From assembly GCA_902727855.1 (NCBI GenBank), contig CACVAS010000030.1, positions 62,001-126,000 of the forward strand: a stretch of DNA of 64,000 nucleotides. Reading direction: 5' to 3'. Shown here in pieces: positions 8,707 through 17,766 of this stretch; positions within the stretch are counted from its first letter, which is position 1; every line of letters begins with the position of its first letter. Below the pieces are notes generated by a model. That model saw only the letters and a list, made by a program, of their open reading frames with translations, did not search any database and was not told where the DNA came from. A program made the position numbers and the translations under genes. Origin of the DNA: an uncultured Sulfurovum sp. (GTDB taxonomy: Bacteria; Campylobacterota; Campylobacteria; Campylobacterales; Sulfurovaceae).

Positions 8707-8929
8707 AAAATTTGATGATAATCAAGAAGATATCTTAGACTATTTTGATACATCAAAAATAAAAATGATAAATGAAGAACCAAAACGAGTCAATATAGAT
8801 TTTCCCTCTTGGATGGTTGATTCTTTAGATAAAGAAGCAAAACATATTGGGGTAAGTCGTCAAGCTGTTATAAAAATGTGGTTAGCCGAGAGACTGCAAA
8901 GTTTGAACTCTAAAGTGGCAGGTATATAA
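8684..8929 (+). CDS. CopG/BrnA-type ribbon-helix-helix protein (probable antitoxin)
   Basis: The 81-residue protein ends with KRVNIDFPSWMVDSLDKEA and KHIGVSRQAVIKMWLAERL. This is a ribbon-helix-helix fold, in which the strand (RVNIDFP) binds the DNA major groove and the two helices form the dimer. CopG/BrnA antitoxins have this plan. The N-terminal 40 acidic residues would contact a partner. It overlaps the preceding 62-residue gene by 23 nt. It probably represses its own operon through a site near the -10 at 8481-8486, though no clean palindrome is visible there. Confidence 0.75.
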   Translation: MKASELDKKFDDNQEDILDYFDTSKIKMINEEPKRVNIDFPSWMVDSLDKEAKHIGVSRQAVIKMWLAERLQSLNSKVAGI

Positions 8930-9070
8930 CAAATATTAGCATCCAACAGGTACACTGTCAATGAAGTCAACCGTTAACACATAGAGAAAATCATCTGCTA
9001 CTTCTTTTTTATAGAAGTACAAATATCATAAAAAGATATTATAGTGAGATTGAAAAAATGTGAAAATGCT

Positions 9071-9259
9071 TTAAATAGAGAGTTTAAAACGACACTCACC
9101 TAAAGTAATGGTTTTCCCCTTACGTATTTCCGTCATAATATACTCTAGAGTGCCCTTAGCATCTGTTTCGGGCATCTCTTCTTCTATCATGCGAAGAGCA
9201 TCTTTTTCTAACGTTTTTGTCCATTTCTTTTCATAAATATATTGTGTAAAAAGATGCAA
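9071..9259 (-). CDS. Small protein downstream of an in-frame TAG, unknown
   Basis: This 62-residue protein (MHLFTQYIYEKKWTKTLEK, then RMIEEEMPETDAKGTLEYIM) would begin at a TTG only 3 nt after the TAG stop of the preceding small gene, in the same reading frame. It has no separate ribosome site. Expression would need stop-start coupling or read-through of the TAG. It is charged and helical with no signal peptide. It may equally be the C-terminal half of a gene broken by a nonsense mutation. No family is recognised. Confidence 0.5.
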   Translation of the reverse strand: MHLFTQYIYEKKWTKTLEKDALRMIEEEMPETDAKGTLEYIMTEIRKGKTITLGECRFKLSI

Positions 9260-9262
9260 AAA

Positions 9263-9457
9263 CTATACCCACCCAAGTTCTGCGAATATAGGTTCCATCT
9301 CCATCCACCAGTTTTCAAAATATGAATTAACATCAGAAATGGCATTTTCTTCTTGGCCCCATTCATCTAACTTCTTTAAAATAAGCGGTTTATCCTCTGT
9401 AGAAATATCTGTAGAGTTTTCTACTTTTACAATCACTTCTTCAATTTTCTCTTTCAT
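9263..9457 (-). CDS. Small acidic helical protein co-translated with TamB
   Basis: The 64-residue protein begins MKEKIEEVIVKVENSTD and ends in a Trp-rich tail (YFENWWMEMEPIFAELGW). Its start overlaps the UGA stop of tamB as ATGA and is preceded by AAGGAGA, so it is clearly translated. The protein is amphipathic and soluble. The frame stays open past its TAG stop for another 63 codons (see 9071-9259). I do not recognise the family. Its link to the TamAB operon is by position only. Confidence 0.65.
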   Translation of the reverse strand: MKEKIEEVIVKVENSTDISTEDKPLILKKLDEWGQEENAISDVNSYFENWWMEMEPIFAELGWV

Positions 9458-12400
9458 TGTATCTCCTTTTCTAAATTAAAGTCTCTTTTATAAATTATAT
9501 CATAAGATTGTGACTCTTCACTCACACCTATGACACTTTCAGTGTGCTTTCCATGTTGGTACTTGAGTTTCACTTTTGGTATGTCACCATTTATGTAAAT
9601 AAGGGTTGTTTTATTGGTCAGTTTTTTACCAACTTCCACACTGTTGCCTTCACCAAAAACCAAATGATCTACGTCTACACCTAAGTCTGAAAGTGCAGCT
9701 TTTGCCATAGCACCGCCCATCATTTTCATCATTTCATCACCTGTATGTGTCTCTCCCCCCGCTTCAGTGTCAAACAATATAATAGATAATATCTGTTCTC
9801 TTGTCAGTGAAGGGTTTGCAGAAAAGTTAATGTTTGGTTCGTTTGGTGTACCCGTAACTGCTATAGTGATAAGGTAATTCAATGATTTATACTTTGTCTT
9901 TATATCTAGTAGTGGCTTTTTGACATCTCCCGTAAAATAGACAAAACTGTCATTAATTTTAAAGCTTTTTTTCTGAAAGAGATACACACCTTCTTGAAGT
10001 CCTACTGAACCTAAAAAGAGCAAGTCACTTTCTCTCTCTTTATTAATTGTGATACTGGGCATGACCTCAACGTTAAGTCCATTTTGTTTCACCTTTAATG
10101 CCTTCTTTGTCTCAACCTGAAGCATGACTGACAAATGTTTCATAAAAGGACTCTGCTCATTGTCTACTATATGTTGAAGTATAATAATATCTTCATCAGA
10201 AGCAAAACTTTGTCCTGTCACCTCTGGGGTTATCTTTCCTTTTAATAAAGTTACGTCCCCCTTGAGTGTTGTATTGTTCCCATCTAACTGCACATTGATA
10301 TCTGTATCTGCATAGATATTGACTATTTTGTCTTTTATATGTAGGTTTTTTGCTTTTAAAAGAAATGTACCTTTTTTATTTGGTTGGTTGTAGGTACCAG
10401 TCACTTTAAGTTGATCATTAACCCAGAAGTCTTTGACTTCAATCGTATCATCTAAAGTAACATTAGAAACTTTATTCGCATACAGCTCATACTCTTTGTA
10501 TTTTAATTGATATGAGTTTAAAACAATGTCTGACCCTTTCATACTCCCTATCATACTAAAGTCTTCTACAGTATGTATGGTTTCATCATCAATATAACTC
10601 ACTTTAGAAGATGTAAGCTCTAGCTCTACTGCATTCATATTTTTTAGTATAATACTACTGTTGATATTGCCTTCTAGCACTGGAAAGTCCTCCAGAGGGT
10701 AAATGGTAGCAATGTCATCTCCTAAAGTAGAAAGGTCATCTACTTGGGTTTGTATCCTAAGTTCTTTATTGAGTAGTCCAGAAATATTGGTCTTAAGTTT
10801 ACTTATATTTAAATCTCCATTCATCTGACTACTATTGAGATCGTACTTCAATGTTGTGCCTATCGTCTCACCATTAAGACTGAGGTTTAACATGTTACTT
10901 TCTAATGATATATCAGTATGTAGTGGCGTCAGTACTTCCCACTTAACATCTTTACTATAATGTTTAATAAGAGATTCTTGAGGTATTTCTATGACTGCAT
11001 TGACATCAAGTTTATTTGCATACACTACATGGGCATCTATATTAACAAGGTTTGATGTTGCTACAACATCTGCTTTTATGTTGCTAAAGTCATTTAGCGT
11101 AAGTGGCATGTCCACTCGTAAATTAAGTGCTGTTGCATTTAAATCTGGAGGTAATGAAACAAGCTGATTAACAACTAACGCTTCTTTAGTTTCTAACTTT
11201 AAGTCTGCTTCTTTAAAGTCTAGAGTATTAAAGTCACCCTCAAAAGCATAGCTATCAATAGTCGTATAGATACCAGTTGTTGTACCATTGTAGTCTAAAG
11301 CCAAATCATTCAGTAGTCTAGTAAACTTACTATCAAACCCAATGACCTCTTGTGCCTTTATCGTACCTGTATAGCTAAGATTATCATCCATTTTTAATTG
11401 ATTAGTAATATCTATATTTTTTGCATACGGTGTCGTTACCTTTGCATGACTTTGCACATCAAGTGTGTTGTGTTCAATACTATAATGGACATTTGCATCT
11501 AAAGTATCTACATCTAAATTAAATGCATCTTTTTCTGCATCTAGTAACGCATTTGCAGACGTATGTACCTTTGCCATTACCTGCTCTTGTGTTGCATTCA
11601 CATCAAGTAAAATCTCTTTAATGGCATCATGGCGTAATGGTAGCTCAAAATGTTCATAAAGATAGCTTTGGGGCACTAACTTGATGTTGCCTAGTAGTTG
11701 ATTGTTAAATATATCTCCATTGTAAGAAAGTGTCGTTAGATTTGTACTTGAATCTAATTGTAGTTTAGCTTTTTTTACAACAGCATCTTCAACATCAAAT
11801 AGCATGTCTGTTGCTTTTAAATCTATGTTGTCTACAACTAAAGGGTCATAGTCTACACCTAACGTACTCACGTCTAAATGCTTTACCATAATTTGTTTTG
11901 GCATCAATACATTTGGTTCATTTTCAACATTGATTTGTGTCGTATTATCTTCACTACTCTCTTTACTCTTGTTCTCATCAACAGCAGTCAGGCTCATGAG
12001 TTTAGAAATATTAATATCTTTTAATATCACATTCTCTAGGTTTACTACTCTTTCTACCATGTCACCATTGATTTGGACATTTCCCACATCACTCTCTAAT
12101 GTAAAGTTTAAGCCTTCGAGTGTTAGGTTGTTGTCTATAAAATAGAGGGTTTCATTTTCCAGTCTGGCATGCTGTACCGTTACATTATATTCTGTAAACT
12201 GCTTCAATGAAATGTCAATATCTTTCACTTCAACCCTATAGTCAAAACTACTGTTTGCATCATCATCTTCCATGTTTTCTGTAGTATTATCTTCTATACC
12301 AAATCTATTGATAAGTGCTTTGAGTACAGAAACATTGACATCATTTACATGTACCTTGTCTATGGCTATAATTTCTGAAGAGAGTTTGTTAGGGTTCCAT

Positions 12401-12663
12401 TTTAGTTGTATATACGAAGCAAGGGTGGTACCGTTGTATTGAGGTTTTTTAATGGTAAACCCCTTAAATGTATTACCAGAAATACGTTCATAGCTAATGT
12501 TATAATCAGGAGCAAAAGCTTCTACAGCTTTTTTAAGTACCAGCGATGAGTTTCCTATAAAATAGAGTACTAACACAATCAGAAGTATAATAATAAGCAA
12601 GGTAAGTACCACACGTCGAAACCATAAAAATGGGCCATAGAGTATAAGGTTTTTCACAGACAT
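9454..12663 (-). CDS. tamB: Translocation and assembly module protein TamB
   Basis: The 1069-residue protein has one N-terminal transmembrane anchor (about residues 15-36, RVVLTLLIIILLIVLVLYFIG). A very long beta-rich periplasmic body follows, and then the conserved TamB C-terminal domain (DUF490) with FLGSVGLQEGVYLFQKKSF, NLNYLITIAVTGTPNEPNI-like strands and LTREQILSIILF. TamB spans the periplasm as a beta-taco and works with TamA in outer-membrane protein insertion and phospholipid transport. Its ATG overlaps the TAA of tamA by 1 nt. It ends in UGA, overlapping the next small gene. It is a little shorter than E. coli TamB (about 1260 residues), as expected in this phylum. Confidence 0.88.
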   Translation of the reverse strand: MSVKNLILYGPFLWFRRVVLTLLIIILLIVLVLYFIGNSSLVLKKAVEAFAPDYNISYERISGNTFKGFTIKKPQYNGTTLASYIQLKWNPNKLSSEIIAIDKVHVNDVNVSVLKALINRFGIEDNTTENMEDDDANSSFDYRVEVKDIDISLKQFTEYNVTVQHARLENETLYFIDNNLTLEGLNFTLESDVGNVQINGDMVERVVNLENVILKDINISKLMSLTAVDENKSKESSEDNTTQINVENEPNVLMPKQIMVKHLDVSTLGVDYDPLVVDNIDLKATDMLFDVEDAVVKKAKLQLDSSTNLTTLSYNGDIFNNQLLGNIKLVPQSYLYEHFELPLRHDAIKEILLDVNATQEQVMAKVHTSANALLDAEKDAFNLDVDTLDANVHYSIEHNTLDVQSHAKVTTPYAKNIDITNQLKMDDNLSYTGTIKAQEVIGFDSKFTRLLNDLALDYNGTTTGIYTTIDSYAFEGDFNTLDFKEADLKLETKEALVVNQLVSLPPDLNATALNLRVDMPLTLNDFSNIKADVVATSNLVNIDAHVVYANKLDVNAVIEIPQESLIKHYSKDVKWEVLTPLHTDISLESNMLNLSLNGETIGTTLKYDLNSSQMNGDLNISKLKTNISGLLNKELRIQTQVDDLSTLGDDIATIYPLEDFPVLEGNINSSIILKNMNAVELELTSSKVSYIDDETIHTVEDFSMIGSMKGSDIVLNSYQLKYKEYELYANKVSNVTLDDTIEVKDFWVNDQLKVTGTYNQPNKKGTFLLKAKNLHIKDKIVNIYADTDINVQLDGNNTTLKGDVTLLKGKITPEVTGQSFASDEDIIILQHIVDNEQSPFMKHLSVMLQVETKKALKVKQNGLNVEVMPSITINKERESDLLFLGSVGLQEGVYLFQKKSFKINDSFVYFTGDVKKPLLDIKTKYKSLNYLITIAVTGTPNEPNINFSANPSLTREQILSIILFDTEAGGETHTGDEMMKMMGGAMAKAALSDLGVDVDHLVFGEGNSVEVGKKLTNKTTLIYINGDIPKVKLKYQHGKHTESVIGVSEESQSYDIIYKRDFNLEKEIQ

Positions 12664-14423
12664 TAGAAAGACTGTCCTATTTGAAATGAAATACCATATT
12701 GTGATGGTTTATTGACATTAAAACCTACATCAAGTTTAAAAGGACCAATAGGCGTCATGTAACGTACACCAAGTCCAGCAGAACTAATAACCTCACCAGA
12801 AAAATCATAGCTCTCTTCATTTTGCATCGTATTGTCAGTAAATACTGCACCATATAAGTCACCGACGATAGGATGATTTGCCTCCAAAGAGAGATTAAGC
12901 ATACTAGCAGCCCCAGAAATGCTATCTGAGGTAGGTGAGCCAATGACACCTATACTTCTATAACCATAAGCACGGTTAGAGTAAGACCCACCTGAGAAAA
13001 AGAATTTAGATTCAGGTAACTCTTGCGTAAGATTGTCAACCACGCCTACTTTACCAACTGCTGACAAAGTTAGCTTATCGAAGGTATGTATGAGTCGTGC
13101 CTCTGCATAGGTCTTTATGTAAGAAGTAGCATCAGGTTTATAGTCTACCCCATACTCTAAAGAGGTAGCAAAGTAGTAGCCATATTTAGGATTTAACTTG
13201 TCATCTCTAGCATCATAAACAATGTCTATATAGGGGTAAAAAAGTAAAAATGTACCATCATTTATTGCCTGTTGTAACTCTTCATCTTCATTTAGATTAT
13301 CTTCTAAAGAGATATCTATATTTTCTAAAGCCAGCCCAACCTTTAATGCCAAGTTTCCTTCATTGTGTTCTAGATAAAACTTTCCAAAACCTTTCTCTTC
13401 TTGGAAACCACTATATTCTAAATTTGAATAACCAAACTCCGTTCCAAAATCAATGCCATAATTGTCAAATACAATAAAAAGTGCCGGTTTATAATATTCG
13501 CCAATAGCCAGTTGCTCTTTTTTAGACCAAGATAGCTTAATCCCAGTTTTTTGTGCATCACCCATAAAATTTTTCTTGACAAGTGACGTATGAACACGTG
13601 GACCTATGTAGGTATCATACCCTACCCCTGCCTCAAAATGGTAAGCATCATGTACCTCTTTAAGTGTAATATCTATAGGGACAACATTATAAATTTTTCT
13701 CTCTACAGAGACTTGCACCAAATCAAAACTATTTAACCCATAAATACTATTGTAAGTCGCTTTTAATTTTTTAGGACTATATCTATCACCCTTTTTTGCT
13801 CTCACTCTTGTAAGTACCACTTTTTCATCTATGTCTTTGAGTCCTTTGATGTATGCTTCTCCAAATGTACAAATGCCACCTTTTTTGAGCATAAATTTCA
13901 CATCTGCTTGATGTTTATCTAAATCTACATAGGCTTTTGCATCAAGGTCATGACTGCAATACCCTTCATCTAAAAGAGCCTTCATAATATTTTTTTTACT
14001 CTCAATGAAATCTTTTGCTCTAAAGATGGTATCTTTTTGTGTCAAAATAGATGAAGAGATATCAAAATCGCTAGAGATATTAATATCAGATACCATGACG
14101 GGTGTATTCTCTACAATATCGACTTGAACTGTCGTTTTATTTTGCTCAATCTTAAATTTGGCATCATAAAACCCTTCAGAGTCATAAAAACTTTTAAGTG
14201 TAGCTTCTAATGTGGGTATGAGTTTGTCTGTAATTTCAGGGTTTTCATCTGCCCAAAACTTAAGTTTACTGGTTGTAGTGACATCAAGTGCATCATATAG
14301 AGTGCTAATAGTAAAATGTTTATAACCACTTATTTCAATTTTATGTGAAGGTAATTTTATCTCTTCTGAGTAACTAACACTATGTATTAGAAACCATATA
14401 AATAGTATACGTTTTAAATGCAT
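12663..14423 (-). CDS. tamA: Outer-membrane assembly factor TamA (Omp85/BamA superfamily)
   Basis: The 586-residue protein has a signal peptide (MHLKRILFIWFLIHSVSYS), POTRA-type domains up to about residue 250 and a C-terminal 16-strand barrel. The barrel ends with SQYGISFQIGQSF, whose terminal Phe is the outer-membrane protein sorting signature. The Omp85 motif region is seen as FFSGGSYSNRAYGYRSIG (an (V/I)RG(F/Y)-like turn) and GLGVRYMTPIGPFKLDVGF. It is followed immediately by tamB on the same strand, the classical tamAB pair. BamA is the alternative, but the tamB neighbour and the short POTRA region favour TamA. Confidence 0.87.
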   Translation of the reverse strand: MHLKRILFIWFLIHSVSYSEEIKLPSHKIEISGYKHFTISTLYDALDVTTTSKLKFWADENPEITDKLIPTLEATLKSFYDSEGFYDAKFKIEQNKTTVQVDIVENTPVMVSDINISSDFDISSSILTQKDTIFRAKDFIESKKNIMKALLDEGYCSHDLDAKAYVDLDKHQADVKFMLKKGGICTFGEAYIKGLKDIDEKVVLTRVRAKKGDRYSPKKLKATYNSIYGLNSFDLVQVSVERKIYNVVPIDITLKEVHDAYHFEAGVGYDTYIGPRVHTSLVKKNFMGDAQKTGIKLSWSKKEQLAIGEYYKPALFIVFDNYGIDFGTEFGYSNLEYSGFQEEKGFGKFYLEHNEGNLALKVGLALENIDISLEDNLNEDEELQQAINDGTFLLFYPYIDIVYDARDDKLNPKYGYYFATSLEYGVDYKPDATSYIKTYAEARLIHTFDKLTLSAVGKVGVVDNLTQELPESKFFFSGGSYSNRAYGYRSIGVIGSPTSDSISGAASMLNLSLEANHPIVGDLYGAVFTDNTMQNEESYDFSGEVISSAGLGVRYMTPIGPFKLDVGFNVNKPSQYGISFQIGQSF

Positions 14424-14541
14424 TGTAAAAATAACTCCTTAGAAGTTTATCATATCAAAATCAGCCTAACACACCTATTATTTCCACCTATCTTTAATCT
14501 ATTTCGATATGATAATAGTATTAGACTACGAGGGTATAAGA

Positions 14542-16119
14542 TTGAAACTGGTTAGACCTACATATTTAATTATAATATGTGCTATATTTATTATCATTTT
14601 TACAAATACAGTATTTTTTCAAAACCTACTAAAGGCTTTCCCTTTAAATAGTGAAAATACCCTCTTTCTTATTTCTGTTGTATTGGTTTATTACATACTT
14701 CTAGTAATCATTTTTTCACTTTTTTCTTTTAGAAAAACATTAAAACCATTTTTAATTCTCATGCTCATCATCTCGGCAACTGTACACTACTTTATGGAGA
14801 GTTATCACATTGCTGTTGATAAAGCAATGATAGAGAATGTCATGCAGACCAATGCTAAAGAGATAGATGATTTACTCACCTTTAAGTTTTTCATCACACT
14901 CTTTTTTTTAGCACTGCTACCCTCATATATCATCTACAGGATACCTTTAATATATACTGGATTTAGACGTGAATTCATACGACGTATAAGGTTTATACTC
15001 ATACATCTTCTAGTACTTATTGTATTGCTTTTTACTTTTTCAAAGTTTTATACTAGCTTTTTTAGAGAACACAAAGAGTTACGTCTTTACACTAACCCAC
15101 TTGCAACACTCTATAATGGCATAGACTACACATTTGAAAAAATATTAAGCAGAACCATACCCATGAAAGTGATAGGTGAAGATGCACACATATCAAAAAA
15201 TGAAGAATCCAAACGCAATATAGTCATTATGGTAGTAGGAGAGGCAGCAAGAGCTGATCATTTTTCACTCAATGGCTATGAAAAAAACACTAATCCTTAT
15301 TTAGCCAAAGAGGATGTGGTAAACTTCTCACAAATGTATGCATGTGGTACAACCACCGCCATCTCTGTGCCTTGTATGTTTTCTATGTATACGAGTGAAG
15401 AGTATGACTCAGTCAAAGGCTGGCATACGCATTCGGTTTTAGATGTACTCTCTCGTGCAGGTGTCGATGTGTTATGGAGAGAGAACAACTCTGACTCTAA
15501 AGGGGTTGCTACAAGAGTACCTTTTGAGTACTACAAAACAGATTTCTACAACAGAGTATGTGATGATGAATGTCGTGATGAAGGCATGCTTATAGGACTA
15601 GATAAGGTTATTGAAAAGAGCGAAAAAGACATTATCATTGTCTTACATCAAATGGGAAACCATGGACCTGCTTACTATAAACGCTACCCAAAAGAATTCA
15701 AACACTTTACACCTGTATGTGAAACCAATCAATTTGAGTCATGTACCATTGAAGAGATTCACAATGCGTATGACAACGCATTACGCTATACAGACTATTT
15801 CTTATCTAAAACGATTGAATTACTCAAACGTTATGAAGAGAGTGCCAACACAACCATGATTTATATGGCAGACCATGGAGAGTCACTTGGAGAAAATGGT
15901 CTCTATCTTCATGGTTTACCTAATTTCATAGCCCCAGAAAGTCAAACACATGTAGGTGCGCTTATGTGGTTTGGGAAAAACAACACTATAGACAAAGAGA
16001 CACTAAAGACAAAAGCACAAAACCCCTATAGTCATGATTATCTCTTTTCAACATTATTAGGTCTGTTTTCTGTAAAAACAAAAGTCTATAACCCTAGTTT
16101 AGATATGTTACGAGAGTAA
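14542..16119 (+). CDS. eptA: Phosphoethanolamine transferase (EptA-like)
   Basis: This is an inner-membrane protein with five N-terminal transmembrane segments and a periplasmic sulfatase-fold domain. Active-site features are MVVGEAARADHFSLNGY, CGTTTAISVPCMFS (the nucleophilic Thr) and MADHGESLGENGLYLHG (Asp-His zinc ligands). EptA adds phosphoethanolamine to lipid A, and in Campylobacterota also to flagellar or glycan targets. I prefer the TTG at 14542: GAGGG lies 7 nt before it and the N-terminus LKLVRPTYL then aligns with other EptA proteins. The ATG at 14509 would add 11 residues and has no ribosome site. The gene converges on gpsA and overlaps it by 12 nt. Confidence 0.87.
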   Translation: MKLVRPTYLIIICAIFIIIFTNTVFFQNLLKAFPLNSENTLFLISVVLVYYILLVIIFSLFSFRKTLKPFLILMLIISATVHYFMESYHIAVDKAMIENVMQTNAKEIDDLLTFKFFITLFFLALLPSYIIYRIPLIYTGFRREFIRRIRFILIHLLVLIVLLFTFSKFYTSFFREHKELRLYTNPLATLYNGIDYTFEKILSRTIPMKVIGEDAHISKNEESKRNIVIMVVGEAARADHFSLNGYEKNTNPYLAKEDVVNFSQMYACGTTTAISVPCMFSMYTSEEYDSVKGWHTHSVLDVLSRAGVDVLWRENNSDSKGVATRVPFEYYKTDFYNRVCDDECRDEGMLIGLDKVIEKSEKDIIIVLHQMGNHGPAYYKRYPKEFKHFTPVCETNQFESCTIEEIHNAYDNALRYTDYFLSKTIELLKRYEESANTTMIYMADHGESLGENGLYLHGLPNFIAPESQTHVGALMWFGKNNTIDKETLKTKAQNPYSHDYLFSTLLGLFSVKTKVYNPSLDMLRE

Positions 16120-16995
16120 ATCCTTCACGCTTTCTAGTGGATTTTTACCCTCTTCTATCATGGCATAGACCTCTTGAGCTATAGGCAGATAGAGTTCTTT
16201 ATCTGTGGCTATTTTATAGAGTGCTTTTGCAGTGGGGACGCCTTCTGCAACTTCACCAAGTTCTTTGAGTATCTCATCCATGTTTTGACCCTTTGCTAAG
16301 CCTAAACCTACCCTAAAGTTACGTGACATGGTTGAACTCGCTGTCAAAAACAGATCTCCAGCCCCTCCTAAAGAGAGAAAGGTTTCACTTTTTGCACCAA
16401 ACGCTTCTCCAAATCGTGTCATCTCTACCAAACCACGTGAAATGAGAGCTGCTTTTGCATTGTTCCCTAATCCTAAACCTTCACAGACACCCCCTGCAAT
16501 GGCTATAACATTTTTATATGCACCAGATACCTCTGCACCGACCACATCATCACTCACATATCCTTTGATGAACTTTGGCAAAGCATCAGCATAAGTTTGT
16601 GCTAATGCTTGATTAGTAGATGATATTTTAAGTGCTGTAGGTAAAGACTGTTGCACTTCAGTAGCAAAAGAAGGTCCAGAGATAAAGGCTAACCTCTCTT
16701 CACCTACAAAGCTCCCATAAATCTCATTTAAAAATGCGCCTGTGCTGGTCTCTATGCCTTTTGCAGCCACAAGTATGTTTTGTCCTTGGTCAACAAAGTT
16801 TTCCTCCATCCAAGCACGTACAAACTGCGCAGGAATAGCCAGTACCAAATACTCATAACCCAATGCCTCTTGCATACTCACAAAATTGTCTATGTCTTTA
16901 GTGTTACGAGATGAAATGACTACGTCATTCTCTTGACTATACGCATGGTACAACGCCTGACCCCATTTACCAGCTCCAATGATGGCTATTTTCAT
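16108..16995 (-). CDS. gpsA: Glycerol-3-phosphate dehydrogenase [NAD(P)+]
   Basis: The 295-residue cytoplasmic enzyme has the Rossmann motif AIIGAGKWGQALYHAYS and the GpsA landmarks VLAIPAQFVR, AAKGIE, FISGPSFATEV (substrate site), EVSGAYKNVIAIAGGVCEGLGLG (catalytic Lys) and LGGAGDLFLTASSTMSRNFRVGLG. It reduces dihydroxyacetone phosphate to sn-glycerol-3-phosphate for phospholipid synthesis. The ATG overlaps the UGA stop of the PIN-domain toxin gene, so in this genome it is the last gene of a toxin-antitoxin transcript, which is unusual for an essential enzyme. Confidence 0.95.
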   Translation of the reverse strand: MKIAIIGAGKWGQALYHAYSQENDVVISSRNTKDIDNFVSMQEALGYEYLVLAIPAQFVRAWMEENFVDQGQNILVAAKGIETSTGAFLNEIYGSFVGEERLAFISGPSFATEVQQSLPTALKISSTNQALAQTYADALPKFIKGYVSDDVVGAEVSGAYKNVIAIAGGVCEGLGLGNNAKAALISRGLVEMTRFGEAFGAKSETFLSLGGAGDLFLTASSTMSRNFRVGLGLAKGQNMDEILKELGEVAEGVPTAKALYKIATDKELYLPIAQEVYAMIEEGKNPLESVKDLLS

Positions 16996-17420
16996 ATATT
17001 TCCCTTCGTGCTCTGCACTAATAATCCTTTATACACACTCATATTTAGCAATACATTGTCATTGGTCATAAAAGTAGTACACCCTGCTCTTAAGGTAGAG
17101 TGCAACACCATTAAATCTTCAAAATCATCACAAATATTATTGAAAAAACTATTTTTTGCTTCTACAAAATCTGTATGATTTAGATAAAAAGGTGTTACCT
17201 CCATACAAAGTAAATCTATAGCTTGCACTACTTTATATTTGTCTATCTTTTTACGTTCAGTAAGTATATAATAAAATGTTGTAATAAAATCTCCAGAAAA
17301 ATGAAAACTTAGTGAAACATCATCTTTATGTCCCATATACCATGCTACAGATGCACGAGATGTAGGTCGTGTCGTATCTAACAGATCTAAACAAATATTT
17401 GCATCTAAAAATATCTTCAT
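16992..17420 (-). CDS. PIN-domain toxin (VapC-like ribonuclease)
   Basis: The 142-residue PIN protein opens MKIFLDANICLDLLDTTRP, with the first metal-binding Asp at residue 6. It closes with DDFEDLMVLHSTLRAGCTTF and MTNDNVLL, which supply the remaining acidic residues. PIN toxins are Mg2+-dependent endoribonucleases, often cutting tRNA or rRNA. I use the ATG at 17420, which overlaps the antitoxin UGA (TGATG); a TTG one codon earlier is also possible. Its own UGA stop overlaps gpsA by 4 nt. Cognate antitoxin is the 89-residue gene upstream. Confidence 0.82.
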   Translation of the reverse strand: MKIFLDANICLDLLDTTRPTSRASVAWYMGHKDDVSLSFHFSGDFITTFYYILTERKKIDKYKVVQAIDLLCMEVTPFYLNHTDFVEAKNSFFNNICDDFEDLMVLHSTLRAGCTTFMTNDNVLLNMSVYKGLLVQSTKGNI

Positions 17421-17689
17421 CAAATATCACGTTTGCTTAATGAGTCTTTTTTCATCTCTTTATACTCAATGTCACCTATTTCTCCATCAAGTGACCCTAT
17501 AAAAGAACCTGTACGTTTATTGGCACTTTTTTCAATCGTATCTAATATTGATGGTTCTTTTACAATAGCTTTAAAATAGAGGTTTATCACTTCTGTTAAA
17601 TTTTTATGCTTATCTTTTATAATAAACTGAGCCTTATCAATAACATCTTTATCTAACAAAAAGTTTTTACGTACTTTAATAACATTCAC
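17420..17689 (-). CDS. Antitoxin of the PIN module
   Basis: The 89-residue protein has a compact N-terminal half (MNVIKVRKNFLLDKDVIDKA, then QFIIKDKHKNLTEVINLYFKA) compatible with a ribbon-helix-helix or DUF6364-like DNA-binding domain. A polar C-terminal tail (KEMKKDSLSKRD) would wrap the toxin. It is preceded by AAAGGAG and starts with GTG. The stop is UGA, overlapping the toxin start. A perfect 10-bp inverted repeat lies 14 nt upstream and is the likely operator. Confidence 0.72.
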   Translation of the reverse strand: MNVIKVRKNFLLDKDVIDKAQFIIKDKHKNLTEVINLYFKAIVKEPSILDTIEKSANKRTGSFIGSLDGEIGDIEYKEMKKDSLSKRDI

Positions 17690-17702
17690 AATAGACTCCT
17701 TT

Positions 17703-17727
17703 TATATGTATAGTATTTATACATATA
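17703..17727 (-). promoter_or_regulatory. Operator palindrome of the PIN toxin-antitoxin operon
   Basis: Perfect 10-bp arms TATATGTATA (17703-17712) and TATACATATA (17718-17727) are separated by GTATT. They lie directly upstream of the antitoxin ribosome site and probably overlap its promoter. Autoregulation by the antitoxin or toxin-antitoxin complex is the usual arrangement. Confidence 0.6.
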
Positions 17728-17766
17728 TTACCTAAACTATTCTTAAGTATGTATCAACTTTTTGTA

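Noticed and set aside
9071-9457. TAG in this split gene as evidence of another alternative code
   Set aside because: A single TAG with an adjacent TTG is fully explained by mutation or coupling; no other gene nearby has an internal TAG.
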